DNA of 64,000 nt from Lumbricus terrestris (lineage: Eukaryota; Annelida; Clitellata; Crassiclitellata; Lumbricidae): assembly GCA_949752735.1 (NCBI GenBank), contig OX457042.1, forward strand, positions 30,639,116 to 30,703,115. The letters run 5' to 3'. The notes under the pieces are model-generated. The model was not told the DNA's origin. It ran no database searches and worked only from the letters and a program-made list of their open reading frames with translations. Shown here one piece after another: positions 1-9,777 of the stretch. Position numbers and translations under genes: made by a program. Position 1 is the stretch's first letter, and every line of letters starts with the position of its first letter.

Positions 1-41
1 AAAAAAATAGAGACACTCGATTCAATGTAGACACACATCTG

Positions 42-180
42 TTAGAACGAGACGAGCCATTGTCTCAAAGGACAATTACTCGTAATCAGCTTCGTTGGTT
101 GCTCCCAAGTGATTTCATCACGACCAAAATGTCCGAAAACAGCCGTTCTGAGGCAAATGGGGCGCTTTAGATCCAGATCT
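42..180 (-). pseudogene. MAT last exon (C-terminus), open frame
   Basis: The acceptor TTGTAG lies just before 180. The frame joins the previous exon within a Lys codon (AA|A) and reads DLDLKRPICLRTAVFGHFGRD, close to the conserved MAT C-terminus, then ends at a stop at 42-44 after about 16 residues that do not resemble the usual tail. This exon by itself has no lesion. Confidence 0.8.
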
Positions 181-789
181 CTACAACCAGGAAAAGCAGC
201 TTTTAGGATGCAAGTACATTTTAAAACATACATATATACATCATTATGAAGCTAGCAATCTACAGGCACTTCTAAATGACACAGATAAACTACACCTGAC
301 TAATCACTACGACATACAATGAGACCCACATTTGCTTATATAAACACACACCCACATACACACCTTGCAATAAAAAAACGCATTTACTTGCTGAAGCTGG
401 CCTTTGCCAAAGTGGTAATTATATATAACTAGCTGTGGTACCCAGCATAGCCCGGGAAATTTTTTCGCACAAAGTTATGTGGGTCATATTGAAGCAATAG
501 CCGTTATTAATCTAATTAGGACCTATAAAAATTATGCATCTATGTAGTCTGTTACTTTACACAGCACCAGTAGCAATCACAGGAAATACAATCAATTCAC
601 CAATGTTTCCAAAACCTATAGTAGACTAGTTTATCTTACTGAATAAAATACCCAGATAAAGTAAGAATTCATTACAGATCTATAATTTTGGTCAAATAAA
701 ATGCTCTTTGAACGACAATCGTTCACTCATGAATCCACTTGTTTTTTTTAACTTTATATCAATGATTAATGAAATTAAACACTACTTAC

Positions 790-923
790 TTCACAATTTT
801 TCCAGGTCGCAGATCGAAGTTAGATCTAGCAACTTTCAAGAGGTCCTCGTCACTCATGGTCGCAGTTCCATAACTGTCTAGAAAAACTGAGAGCGGCTCG
901 GCAATTCCGATTCCGTAAGAGAC
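790..923 (-). pseudogene. MAT exon VSYGIG...GKIVK, open frame
   Basis: A 134-base exon with acceptor AACAG and donor GTAAGT. It reads [20 protein letters not shown], followed by a conserved FDLRPG block. The frame and both splice sites are intact and the exon splices in phase to 180-42. It would normally follow the glycine-rich catalytic exon, which I cannot find. Confidence 0.85.
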
Positions 924-1179
924 CTGTTACAATACAACGGTACTGGTCAAACAAAGTTCTGTCGTGTTGAAAGTTATAAATTATTCAGTCCGCAGGCTGA
1001 AACTCATTATTCAAACAATGCAACAGTTAAAATCTCAAAGACTAGGAGCATACCATTCCAATAATCTCAATAACATAAATCCTCACCCACTACCAACTCT
1101 ATGGTCTCCCTGAATGCACACTGCTTCCTCTCATCTGGATACTGTATCAGGTTGCAAAGGCTGTTATTAGTTAATGTCT

Positions 1180-1738
1180 ACAAAAGTGAGAAAAGAAAGT
1201 GACACATGATGCACTTATTGCAACCTATTATAATAAATACAAATAGACCAACTAAGCAGACAATGGCTGTTTACGGTGACTGTTCTGCTTTGAACTAAGC
1301 ACTTTTCCTTTCAGTTCAAAGATCTGATCGCTTCAGAATAGACAATGAAAAAAAGCAGCTAAAAAAGCAAAATAAATAAATTTCACCATCCAACTCAGAC
1401 TCTCATAGTCATATCTTGTAACTCTGAAAAACGTTGAAAGTTGCCCCTCTTATACAAACAGACGCATTAACTGTCACTGCCAAAGAATTGCATTCCAAGC
1501 ATAATGTAGTATTACTTATTAGTAACTTCTGTAAAAGTGAGAAAAGAAAGTGATGCATGTCACACTCATTGCAGCCCACTATAATAAACAGAAGACCAAC
1601 TAAGCAGATAATAGTCATTTCCGATGATTCTTCTGCTTTGAATTAAGCAGTTGTCCTTTCAGTCCCAAGATCAGATCGCACTTCAGAATAGACAATGAAA
1701 CAAAAAGCAGCTAAAAAAAGTAAAATAAATAATTTAAC
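1180..1738. repeat. Tandem intronic duplication, about 205-bp units
   Basis: Two diverged direct copies, about 1180-1383 and 1530-1737, share AAAGTGAGAAAAGAAAGTGA, ACCAACTAAGCAGA and CAGAATAGACAATGAAA in the same order. They are separated by about 150 bases of other sequence. This is a local duplication inside the MAT intron where the missing exon would be expected. Confidence 0.8.
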
Positions 1739-1742
1739 AGAC

Positions 1743-1961
1743 CTGAGGTCCACCAATTACAAATCGTCTGGATGGGTTCAGGTGAAATTTTGTGTTATCA
1801 TCAAGTTATCGAGGAGGAATGACAACTGTCACAACTTTTTCGATCAAGTCCTTATGAATCTGGTCCTGTGATGCATCCTCTGAATGTTGGATGGAAATGA
1901 CGACCGTGTGCACTTGAGTTGGAACCACGGCTCCCTTCTGCATCTGGTATTCACAGGTTAC
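1743..1961 (-). pseudogene. MAT exon VTCEYQ...GGPQ with nonsense codon
   Basis: A 219-base exon (73 codons) between acceptor TTCAG and donor CAG|GTC. It matches the family block from VTCEYQ through VHTVVISIQHSED to FVIGGPQ. Codon 52 is TAA (1808-1806) where the family has Tyr. The rest of the frame is open, so this is a single point lesion. Confidence 0.85.
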
Positions 1962-2199
1962 CTGAATTCCACTAGAGAATTGAAAACATATGTCATGAAT
2001 GACTTCACTTGGAAGAATACTACCTTATGACAGAGTAAGTCAACAATTAAGCCAACACATACATAGTTGAATTGAACACAACCATCATATGTTAGTAGAA
2101 TTTCACAGAGCAAGACTGAAATGCAAACATTGCAATTATTCGAAGACTAGTTATCTTTATCATAGATCTATGCGCATGTTTCTTAGATCATCATCAGAT

Positions 2200-2880
2200 T
2201 TTAAACTGGGCCAACGTCCTACAAACCAGTAACCAGCAGATGTTATCCGTTTCCTCATCAAACAAGACAAAGAATGCACAGTTCAGAGGACAATCTCTTT
2301 CTTCTTTAAGTTTGCTGCCTCTTGGCAGGTCCAGATGTCCAACGCGTCGTTCATCATCCAGTCCACTCTTCTCAGTGTTGTGCTTTTTCTTTGAGTTTTC
2401 CATATCCATCCTCCATCATCCAGTCCAAGAACTTTTCCCTAGGTTTTCCTCTTCCCCTCTCCCCCTCCATTTTGCCCTCCACAGAGGACAATGAGGCATG
2501 TTTATGTCACAAGTGACCATTAGATTGTTTAAAAGAATTCAGTTCACGGCCAGATCAAGCAAAGTTGTGCTAGGGACTGCTTTATATCATGGTGATCTCT
2601 AAAATAATGTACATTGGAACCAACTTATGATGAAATCTTTTACGAGATGTCTTACCTAATTGATAATCCCTGAAACTGAAGAGAGAAGACAGAAGATGAA
2701 AATCTGAAATTACTCTTGTTGTTCATCTTGCACAATTGACTGAACCATCTGAATGAAAATGACTCATTTTCAGATTGTTCATCATCTGTTTCCACTCTTC
2801 ACTGTCTTCAGTCTCAGGATTGTCATTCAGTTTAAATAGCTTTTATGCCATTCAAATAAAATAATAACAATAATAATAAT
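2200..2880. other. MAT intron sequence, no further exon seen
   Basis: The only recognisable content is a block near 2217-2260 that is repeated near 5846-5885 (shared CCTACAAACCAGTAACC). This shows that the 3.5-kb MAT duplication extends upstream of the exon copies. Open frames here have no family resemblance. Confidence 0.6.
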
Positions 2881-2883
2881 AAC

Positions 2884-3077
2884 CAGGGCTTTTTTAACGT
2901 GCAGTTGTACACAAAATGTGCAGTTTTAAATGGATTTGCGCAGTTGTAGAAGCACTTCTGTACAGTTAAAACTAGCAAAAAATGTCATTGTCCTGCGATT
3001 GGGAGTGATTTACCATGGAGGATGGGAGAGGAAAGAAGGAGTTGTGCAGTTCTAAAAATTCCTTAAAAACAGCCCTG
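2884..3077 (+). mobile_element. hAT-type MITE, family A (copy 1)
   Basis: A 194-bp element with ends CAGGGCTTTTTTAA and TTAAAAACAGCCCTG (inverted). It is flanked by the perfect 8-bp duplication ATAATAAC at 2876-2883 and 3078-3085. Inside are several GTGCAGTT motifs. CAGGG ends plus 8-bp duplications are typical of hAT elements. It encodes no protein. Other copies lie at 31747, 37846, 37924, 41576, 47300 and 52465. Confidence 0.93.
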
Positions 3078-3190
3078 ATAATAACAAAAATATTAAAATA
3101 ATAATAATCAGCCAGCAAAACAAACAATTTCTTGACTTTAAGAACCGAATGTCTACCATCAGTTTAAAAATTCCTGAAACTGTTACCAAC

Positions 3191-3414
3191 CTGTGCCTTG
3201 GAGTCAGGGCAAAACGCCATTCCTGCGCAGTTCTGATATTTTTGCATTCAGCCTGTGAGCGAGAACAATGGTCAGTGGCATAAGTTCTTCCGTTTCATCC
3301 GTGGCATACCCAAACACCATGCCCTGGTCGCCAGCGCCCATTTCTTCTTCTATTCGGTCCAAGTGTACACCTTGTGCGATGTCAGGAGACTGTTCTTCAA
3401 TGGCTGAGGTAACA
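3191..3414 (-). pseudogene. MAT exon with GAGDQG motif, frameshifted near its end
   Basis: The acceptor GCTGCAG precedes 3414. The frame reads [20 protein letters not shown], then [19 protein letters not shown] and [15 protein letters not shown], the nucleotide-binding part of MAT. It then runs into TGA. PDSKAQ continues in another frame up to the donor at 3190, so about 11 bases have been lost. Confidence 0.85.
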
Positions 3415-3849
3415 CTGCAGCTTTTATAATAAACCCTTCAAAAAAGAACAGATCTTTCATACACAGGTCTACTCAAACTATTAACATTAACAGTTTGCCA
3501 TCTGCATAAGAATTGCATTCATGCAATCAATGAAAATTGTGCATAAACATCTTCCGATAACTGTGCTATTTCTGAATGAAACAATTTCTGCAGGACAGCC
3601 AAAAGTGCTCAAGGAACAGCACTCATCAAAAGAAACCATTCAGAACTGATAGATTTCTTTTGTACATCACACCACTGGCTAATAGGACACTCAAGACAGA
3701 GGATGACCATTCAATCTCTCTGCATAGACATGACATACGTTTTCACATGACATCCACACTACTTCCACGTGAACTTAATTTTTCCAAAGTCCTATGGCTG
3801 GTCCTGCCTAATCTAATCTACATAAAATGGCAGATGTCATATGATGATG

Positions 3850-3880
3850 TGTGTGTGTGTCTGTGTGCATGTGCCTCTGC
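3850..3880 (+). repeat. Short GT microsatellite
   Basis: A GTGTGTGTGT run inside a MAT intron. No coding meaning. Confidence 0.7.
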
Positions 3881-4076
3881 CAATCCAATTCACCTTCTTA
3901 CACCACAGTAGCTTTCTCTATCGCCTCTGCTTCTCGTCCATGCCACACAATACTGTCCATGCCCCACTGCATTTACCACCGTCAGTCTGACTACTGGCCA
4001 CGTCTAAACAAAGAAAAAATACAAAAAGTCTTTGGAACTGAGACTTGCATATAAACATACATATAGCAAAGTAGAC

Positions 4077-4180
4077 CTTTGCTTGATTCGCATATCCAAT
4101 ATACTTTTTTGTGTCACGAACAACTTTCTGATAGCTGACGTTAGCTTTAGATGTAATTTTTCCAAAGACCAATATCATGC
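4077..4180 (-). pseudogene. MAT exon MILVFGKITS...YIGYANQAK
   Basis: The acceptor AAACAG lies before 4180 and the likely donor AAG|GTCTAC follows 4077. It reads MILVFGKITSKANVSYQKVV and then a TKKYIGY block, matching the family block TGMILLAGEITS...IGYDDSSKG. The acidic residues of the last segment are lost (YANQAK), and the GFDYKTCN joining segment is not visible. Confidence 0.8.
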
Positions 4181-4529
4181 CTGTTTAGGCAATAGTTTCT
4201 AAATACAGTTAAACACACAGAGAAAAATAAATAGCAAATAAAATGCAGACTATTGAATCCCAAAGATTATATGAATGAAACAACTGACCCCAAAAGGCAG
4301 TAGCAGAAAATTTTTCAGAAAATCAGAGTCTTCATTCTATTCCTCAATTCATCATGTTGTAGCATGCAACTGTTGGGCAAATTTATGCCTTATAAACCAC
4401 TGTCTCAGAAATTTAGCAGTTTCCAATTGTTTTGAAAAGCAGAACATAATGCATGAAGTAATTTCAGAATATACACAGAACAAATTTAAACAACTCAAAA
4501 TAAAATTACTTTCCAATTTAAGCCAATTG

Positions 4530-5000
4530 TGATCAGCTGCTTAGCCATTCCTTCAATCCACCATCTTTAATCTGGCAACCTCAAGTATTTAAAATCTGTA
4601 GATTAGAGATCTTGATGTTATAATTTGTCTGCTTATTATGCTAGATGAAATATACCACAGGCGACTTTGGCGTTTGGGTCTTGTTGAAGGTGTGCATCCA
4701 AGATGGATGGCATCACCATGCATAACCATATCTGATCACACATTTTGTCTGCAAAGCACAAACAGAAAACCTAAAACCAATTATGATCAGCTGCTTTACC
4801 ATTCCTTCAATCCACCATCTTTGATCTGTCAACCTCAAGTATTTAAAATATGTAGATTACAGATCTTGATGTTCATAATTTATCTGCTTATTATGCAAGT
4901 ATGAAATATACTGCAAGCGACTTTGGCGTTTGGATCCTGCTGGAGATGAGCATCAAGGACGGCATCGCTTATGAGATCACAGATCTTATCTGCAAAGCAC
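4530..5000 (-). repeat. Tandem duplication of a MAT exon plus intron, about 252-bp units
   Basis: Segments 4530-4760 and 4783-5000 are direct copies (shared GATCAGCTGCTT, CAACCTCAAGTATTTAAAAT and GCGACTTTGGCGTTTGG). Both contain the DKICD...[12 protein letters not shown] exon. The upstream copy 4989-4912 is clean and open. The downstream copy 4748-4651 has about 15 extra bases that scramble the ISDAVLD segment. Confidence 0.88.
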
Positions 5001-5144
5001 AAACAGAAAACCTACAGTTAATATCAATCAACTGAATTGTTTATTTTAAAAAGTAAACTCAGCAATGTTGAAAGCAGTTATATAGTTGAGTGGTCTTTGA
5101 GAGGGTTCCCAAAATGTGAGCACTTTATAAAAGTCCACAAGACT

Positions 5145-5220
5145 ACACATACATACATGCATAGTTGCATACATGCATGCATATATACATACATACATAC
5201 CTGGTACATACATACATACT
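5145..5220 (+). repeat. CATA microsatellite
   Basis: An imperfect (CATA)n/(CATG)n tract. The long frames over it on both strands are artefacts of the repeat. Confidence 0.8.
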
Positions 5221-5288
5221 GCTAACCAGCAGCTGAAGGGCAGCATGTTCTTAACCATAAAAAAGTTAAATAAATAAATTGCACAGAC

Positions 5289-5504
5289 CCGAGGTCCTCC
5301 AATCACAACGTTGCCAGATGGATTAAGGTGAAAGACTGTTTTTCATCAAGATATTTTGTGGGAATGACGTTCCTTACGACTTTCCATGAGGTCCTTTTGA
5401 AGCTGTTCAAGGAAGACATCCTCCGAATGCTGGACTGATGCGAAAATTGTGTGAACTCGAACCGGAATACAGGCTCCATTCTGCATCTGATACTCACAAG
5501 TTAC
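5289..5504 (-). pseudogene. Second, frameshifted copy of the MAT VTCEYQ exon
   Basis: It reads VTCEYQMQNGACIPVRVHTI and FASVQHSEDVF, then loses frame after KDLME (two bases missing) and again after KYLDEK (one base missing). At 216 bases it is 3 short of the 219-base copy at 1961-1743. Flanking intron is also shared (ACTACCTTATGACAGA, CAACAATTAAGCCAACACAT), so this is a genomic duplication, offset about 3.54 kb, not a retrocopy. On the minus strand it lies upstream of all other exons, so it belongs to a further truncated gene copy. Confidence 0.85.
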
Positions 5505-6398
5505 CTGAAATACACGAGACGATTTAAAAACATTTGTCATGAATGACACTTCACTTGGGCGAATACTACCTTATGACAGAATAAGTCAACAATTAAGCCA
5601 ACACATACATAGTTGAATTGAAACCAACCATCATTTGTTTGTAGATTTTCTCAGAGCATGACTGGAATACAAACTTTGTAACTATTTGATGACAACTAAT
5701 TTTATCTTTATCATAGCTGCGTATATTTCTTGGATCATAAGATCTTGAAATGGATCTATTTTTTATTATTCATTTGTGGAGGGTGTTCAAATATACAAAA
5801 ACGCCCTCTAGCTACGGCCTTGGCAAAAAGGGGCTGACCACAACGTCCTACAAACCAGTAACCGGCAGATGTCATCCGTTCTCATATGCGCAACCACCCT
5901 ATGGGACCCACGGGATGTGTCCCCCCTACTTCTGAGAAGCTTGGGACGGTCCTCCCCAACTTCTGACGAGGGTCTGGGATGGTCCCTCCCAACTTTTGCC
6001 ACCGACCGCTGCTAATAGCTGTTTCAATGTAGATTGGCATATTAAGAACATGGCTTCTGAACATTAAGGCTGAGTCAAGAGCATTTTAATGCTGCATGTA
6101 CACCTTACCCCGACAGTGTTGGCGTCTCGCAGCTTGCACATGAATTTGTTGCTAAGTGTGAATCACGGAAACTGATATTTGGTGATATTAAGTGACTCTT
6201 GAGTCTTGACTTCCTTTCAGTAGGCCTATTTTTGTGTCTGGTTTGAATGTTTTTGTCTTTTCAAATGCAAAATACCAGGTCATCTGCAGTCAAATATGCC
6301 AGAAATTGCCTTTATATAGGATTCATTTAATTAGATTTTGCTCAATTGCTCTTTTTATTCATATGGTTTTGTTTCTGTGGTAACATATATGTCTACAC

Positions 6399-7186
6399 CA
6401 TGGGCATAGACTTAGAGGGACGGCAGAGACAGTCCCCTCCAGAGTTTGTGGGGGATGGAGATACTTATATCCCTCCCAAATATTTCAGAAATATTTAATA
6501 AATATCATCATAAATTTCTGAAGTGTTATCCACTATTTATCCTTAATGAGGAATTTTGTTAAGATGGCAGCTTAAAATGCTACCACAACAGTATGAAAGT
6601 TTTAAAAATGAAACAATTTGAGGAGACATAGGCCTATATTAAGTCTTAAACCATGTATTTGCGCAATGAAATTATGGAGAAATTATTTTGAGATGACGGC
6701 TTAAGAAATTTGAAAAATTTTAAACAATGGGAGGGAACGCTTTTGAAGTCTTAAACCACAACTATCAACACTGAAATGATTTTGCATTTTCATTCAAATA
6801 AAGCCTAAAATGCTATCATTGCAATTTTAAAAGTAAAACAATTAAACAATGGGTAGGCCTTTTTGAAGTCTTAAAGCATGTCTTTCAGTAATGAAATTAT
6901 GAGAAATTTTGTCGAGATGACAGTTTAAGAATGTCACCAAATTTTACAGCATGGAAATTTGAAAAAATTAACAATTGGAGGAGACGCTTTTGAAGTCTAA
7001 ACCAAGACTATCAACACTGAAATGATGAGCAATTTCGTAAAATGACAGCCTATAATTGCAGAGTGGAAATTCAAACATTTTCGATATGGGAGAGGGCACT
7101 TCCCCTCCCAAAACCCCTCCCTATGATCGGCGCTTCGGCCGTTCTTTCTCCCCCCCCAACCCCCGACAGCCAGCACCAAGCCTATG
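6399..7186. mobile_element. hAT-like non-autonomous element, family B, with internal tandem repeats
   Basis: The left end is CATGGGCATAGACTT, the right end GCCTATG, and the flanks are GTCTACAC (6391-6398) and GTCTAAAC (7187-7194), an 8-bp duplication with one mismatch. The interior is several diverged units of roughly 120 bp built on GAAATTAT...GATGACAGCTTAA...ACAATGG..GGAGACGCTTTTGAAGTCTTAAACC. No transposase. Related inverted or decayed copies are visible near 23745-24310 and 27690-27900. Confidence 0.75.
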
Positions 7187-7492
7187 GTCTAAACTGTCAG
7201 GAGATGGAAATGGACACATGTTTCTCATTCTTTAGTTCCACTGTGGGCTGATTTTATGTTCATTTGAATTAATGTATGATTTGGATATTTGTTGAATGAC
7301 TATAATTTCAGTACCATTTTACCATTTCTAAGATAGATATGTTTCTCTAATAATAAGTGGGACTTCTGTCCCTTTTTCCGGTTAGATGGAAATGAACACT
7401 CATGATTCTCATTCTTTGGTTCCATTGTGTCTTAATTTATGTGTACATTAAAATCAATGAATATTTGTTGCATGACTTCTGTTCCTTTAGGG

Positions 7493-8270
7493 CAGTGCTG
7501 TCCAACGTGCGGCCCGCGGGCCGCATGCGGCCCGCGAGGTCATTTCAAGTGGCCCGCACGGGCTCACTAAATTTTGGCACTTAGTGTAGAGCGAAGTAAA
7601 GGATAAAGTCACTGATCAACATAAGCGTTTGTTTTTGTTATTGACGTTGTGACAGTTGCCGGTTTGGAATGCTACCTGGAAGGCCAATCCGAAAACTAAA
7701 TTTCCTATATCTTTCCTGGGGTTTTGTTCCCGTAGTCTATCTCGAGATTGACACACGACTTCTGGTTTTGACAACTCTTTATTAATGTAGCCTACTAAAC
7801 TAAATGGACCTCGCAAACCCTCCCACTTCTAGTCAGTCCCCGAGATGTGTAGGCTACAGAGTTACAGCACGTCTGCAAGTGGCTGCGACCATTCTTTGGA
7901 GAGATATTCGATTTGTTTTAGTCTACATGCTATTATTCATTTTTGCTGTTCCTTTGGGACTTGTCGAACTCTTCCACAAACATCAGGACTTTCAACCTTG
8001 GCCACTCCTGGGTCGAAAGCATCTCTGATTAGTTATCTCGAGACTTGAACCGTCGGTAAATAAATTTCATATGTAGACCTAAATAGCTAGATTGAGAGAT
8101 AGATTATAATCATTCTATATTACATTTCAATAGGCTACTCGTTTCAATGTTAATATAATATTATATTATCAATAAATTTTAGCCACTGCTTTTGAGTTTT
8201 CTGCTGCGGCCCTCGGCTTCAAGAATCTTGCTTTTGCGGCCCGCGGTACCAAAAAGGTTGGACAGCACTG
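7493..8270. mobile_element. hAT non-autonomous element with GC-rich ends
   Basis: A 778-bp element starting CAGTGCTGTCCAAC and ending GTTGGACAGCACTG, flanked by the perfect 8-bp duplication CTTTAGGG (7485-7492 and 8271-8278). Both ends carry a GGCCCGCGG-rich subterminal block. The middle is AT-rich with no convincing transposase frame. Ends and duplication length are classic hAT. Confidence 0.93.
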
Positions 8271-8278
8271 CTTTAGGG

Positions 8279-8900
8279 TAAGCTTTGCATCCCCAGAAGC
8301 TGTACCATTTTTTTTATTTGTAAGCAATGTCAAATGTCAATTCCTATGGCTCATTAAGTGATTGATTGACTGAAGGAGGGGTATGAAAACATAATTTTTG
8401 TGTCCTTAATATATGGATGGATGGACCCTGAAGGAACAAGTCGAATGATAGTATTTGGTTGAAAAAGAGAAAGCATTTTGTTTGGCTCAGTTAGAGAATC
8501 ATCAACATCATTAATTGTTGGTATTATTGTTGACAAACTTCTGGCTTTCTGATTGGCTGCTCTTTCACTTCTGACTGGCTGGTATTGCTGTTCTTTTATT
8601 TCCTGGCTTGGAAATTTACATTAGCAATTTGAATATATTTTTGCAACATGCATTGCTGTGCTGTTCTTTGCTGTTGTTTTTAATCTTGTGATGAAAGTCT
8701 TGGTAATTGCACAGTGGTTAAAACGCTTTGATTTTCGTTGGCCTGAAAAATGGTTGACAAGTAGTGAATAATCATGTTTTATTAGTTTTGTTTTAATCTA
8801 AGGTATAAAATATGTCAAGGTAGAAACTATATTCTGTACTGAAGGTGCAAAATGGCCCTTTGGAATTTTACTACGTTTAGTAGGCTAGCTTTGTTCTTAT
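8279..8900. other. Anonymous sequence
   Basis: AT-rich with no gene, RNA or repeat boundary I can support. Confidence 0.5.
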
Positions 8901-9047
8901 CAGTGTCTAAAGTGTGGAAAAAGAAGTGCCTGGATGCCCCTTAACTTTCCATACTGTGCTGGCCAAACAGTTGGCAGGATGGCATTCAAATTTGAAAATA
9001 AGTGCATGGACGCCGTCCATGACCGTCCAGGCACACTTTAAGCCCTG
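8901..9047 (+). mobile_element. Small hAT-type MITE, family G (copy 1)
   Basis: A 147-bp element: CAGTGTCTAAAGTGTGG at the left, CACTTTAAGCCCTG at the right. The flanks GTTCTTAT (8893-8900) and ATTCTTAT (9048-9055) match at 7 of 8 bases. A second copy lies at 14161-14297. Confidence 0.8.
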
Positions 9048-9055
9048 ATTCTTAT

Positions 9056-9770
9056 AACTATTATTTTCAAATTATTATCATTACCATAATTATTGTATAC
9101 TTATCTTAAAAGGTTCCCAAAACTATCATCATTGTAAATTTTAATGTAAATTTTTGACTGTATCAGATATATCTGAACATTATTGTAACATGCATTGCTA
9201 TATGCAAAAATAGTGTTATCTCTCACGTTCCTGTTCAATGCAGATCTGAACAAGTACTCCTTTTAGTTCATGCCTTTTATAAGGTTTTGCTCTCATAGGG
9301 GCATCATTATAAAAAATCTTCCATAATAAAATACAATTTATATACAGCATAACTACATCTTTAGCATTTTTCATAGTAGGTGAATTGTTGGTCACTTAAT
9401 GAAAAGTCAAAACATATCATGGCTAGCAAAGGAATCAAAAAAGTATAGATGTTTTAAGATTAGACAACATAAGGAATTTGTCAGAGGTGGGTGTTTACGA
9501 TTTGGTTATATTATAAATCTGGAAAAAGTGGATTTGTTAAGATTCAGTTACCTTACAAATATGTGCAAATGAAGGTTGTTTTAAAACTACTGACTGACAC
9601 GTAACTATTGTAACTGCTATGTAAGAAAGAAAGCAGCACAGAGATACATGTAAAATAGGTTTAATGTAATCTCAGTCAATATTATCAGCACACATGTATG
9701 CTAAGTTCTCATTAAATTCAATAAAAGATTAACAAAACCTGTAGTTACAAGGTACACCACAACAATATTA
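9056..9770. other. Anonymous AT-rich sequence
   Basis: No supported gene or repeat boundary. Confidence 0.5.
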
Positions 9771-9777
9771 GATTATA

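Larger units (their letters stand above)
42..5504 (-). pseudogene. MAT2A-like: S-adenosylmethionine synthetase (MAT) pseudogene, decayed and partly duplicated
   Basis: Exons of methionine adenosyltransferase, which makes S-adenosylmethionine from ATP and methionine in the cytosol, are readable in order on the minus strand: 4989-4912, a second degraded version at 4748-4651, 4180-4077, 3414-3191, 1961-1743, 923-790 and 180-42. Recognisable motifs include [31 protein letters not shown] and YGHFGRD, all diagnostic of the family. The locus is broken: codon TAA at 1808-1806 replaces the Tyr of the KYLDE motif; about 11 bases are missing near 3202, before PDSKAQ, which shifts the frame; exon 4748-4651 carries extra bases; and the glycine-rich exon (GGWGAHGGGAFSGKD in the family) is absent between 923 and 1743. 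An additional copy of the 1961-1743 exon sits upstream at 5504-5289. No first coding exon was found. The last two exons are open and have good splice sites, so decay is recent or a chimeric transcript is possible. Confidence 0.85.

Noticed and set aside
2240..2516. Ser/Leu-rich plus frames in the MAT intron
   Set aside because: Antisense to a duplicated intron with no splice logic or family match.
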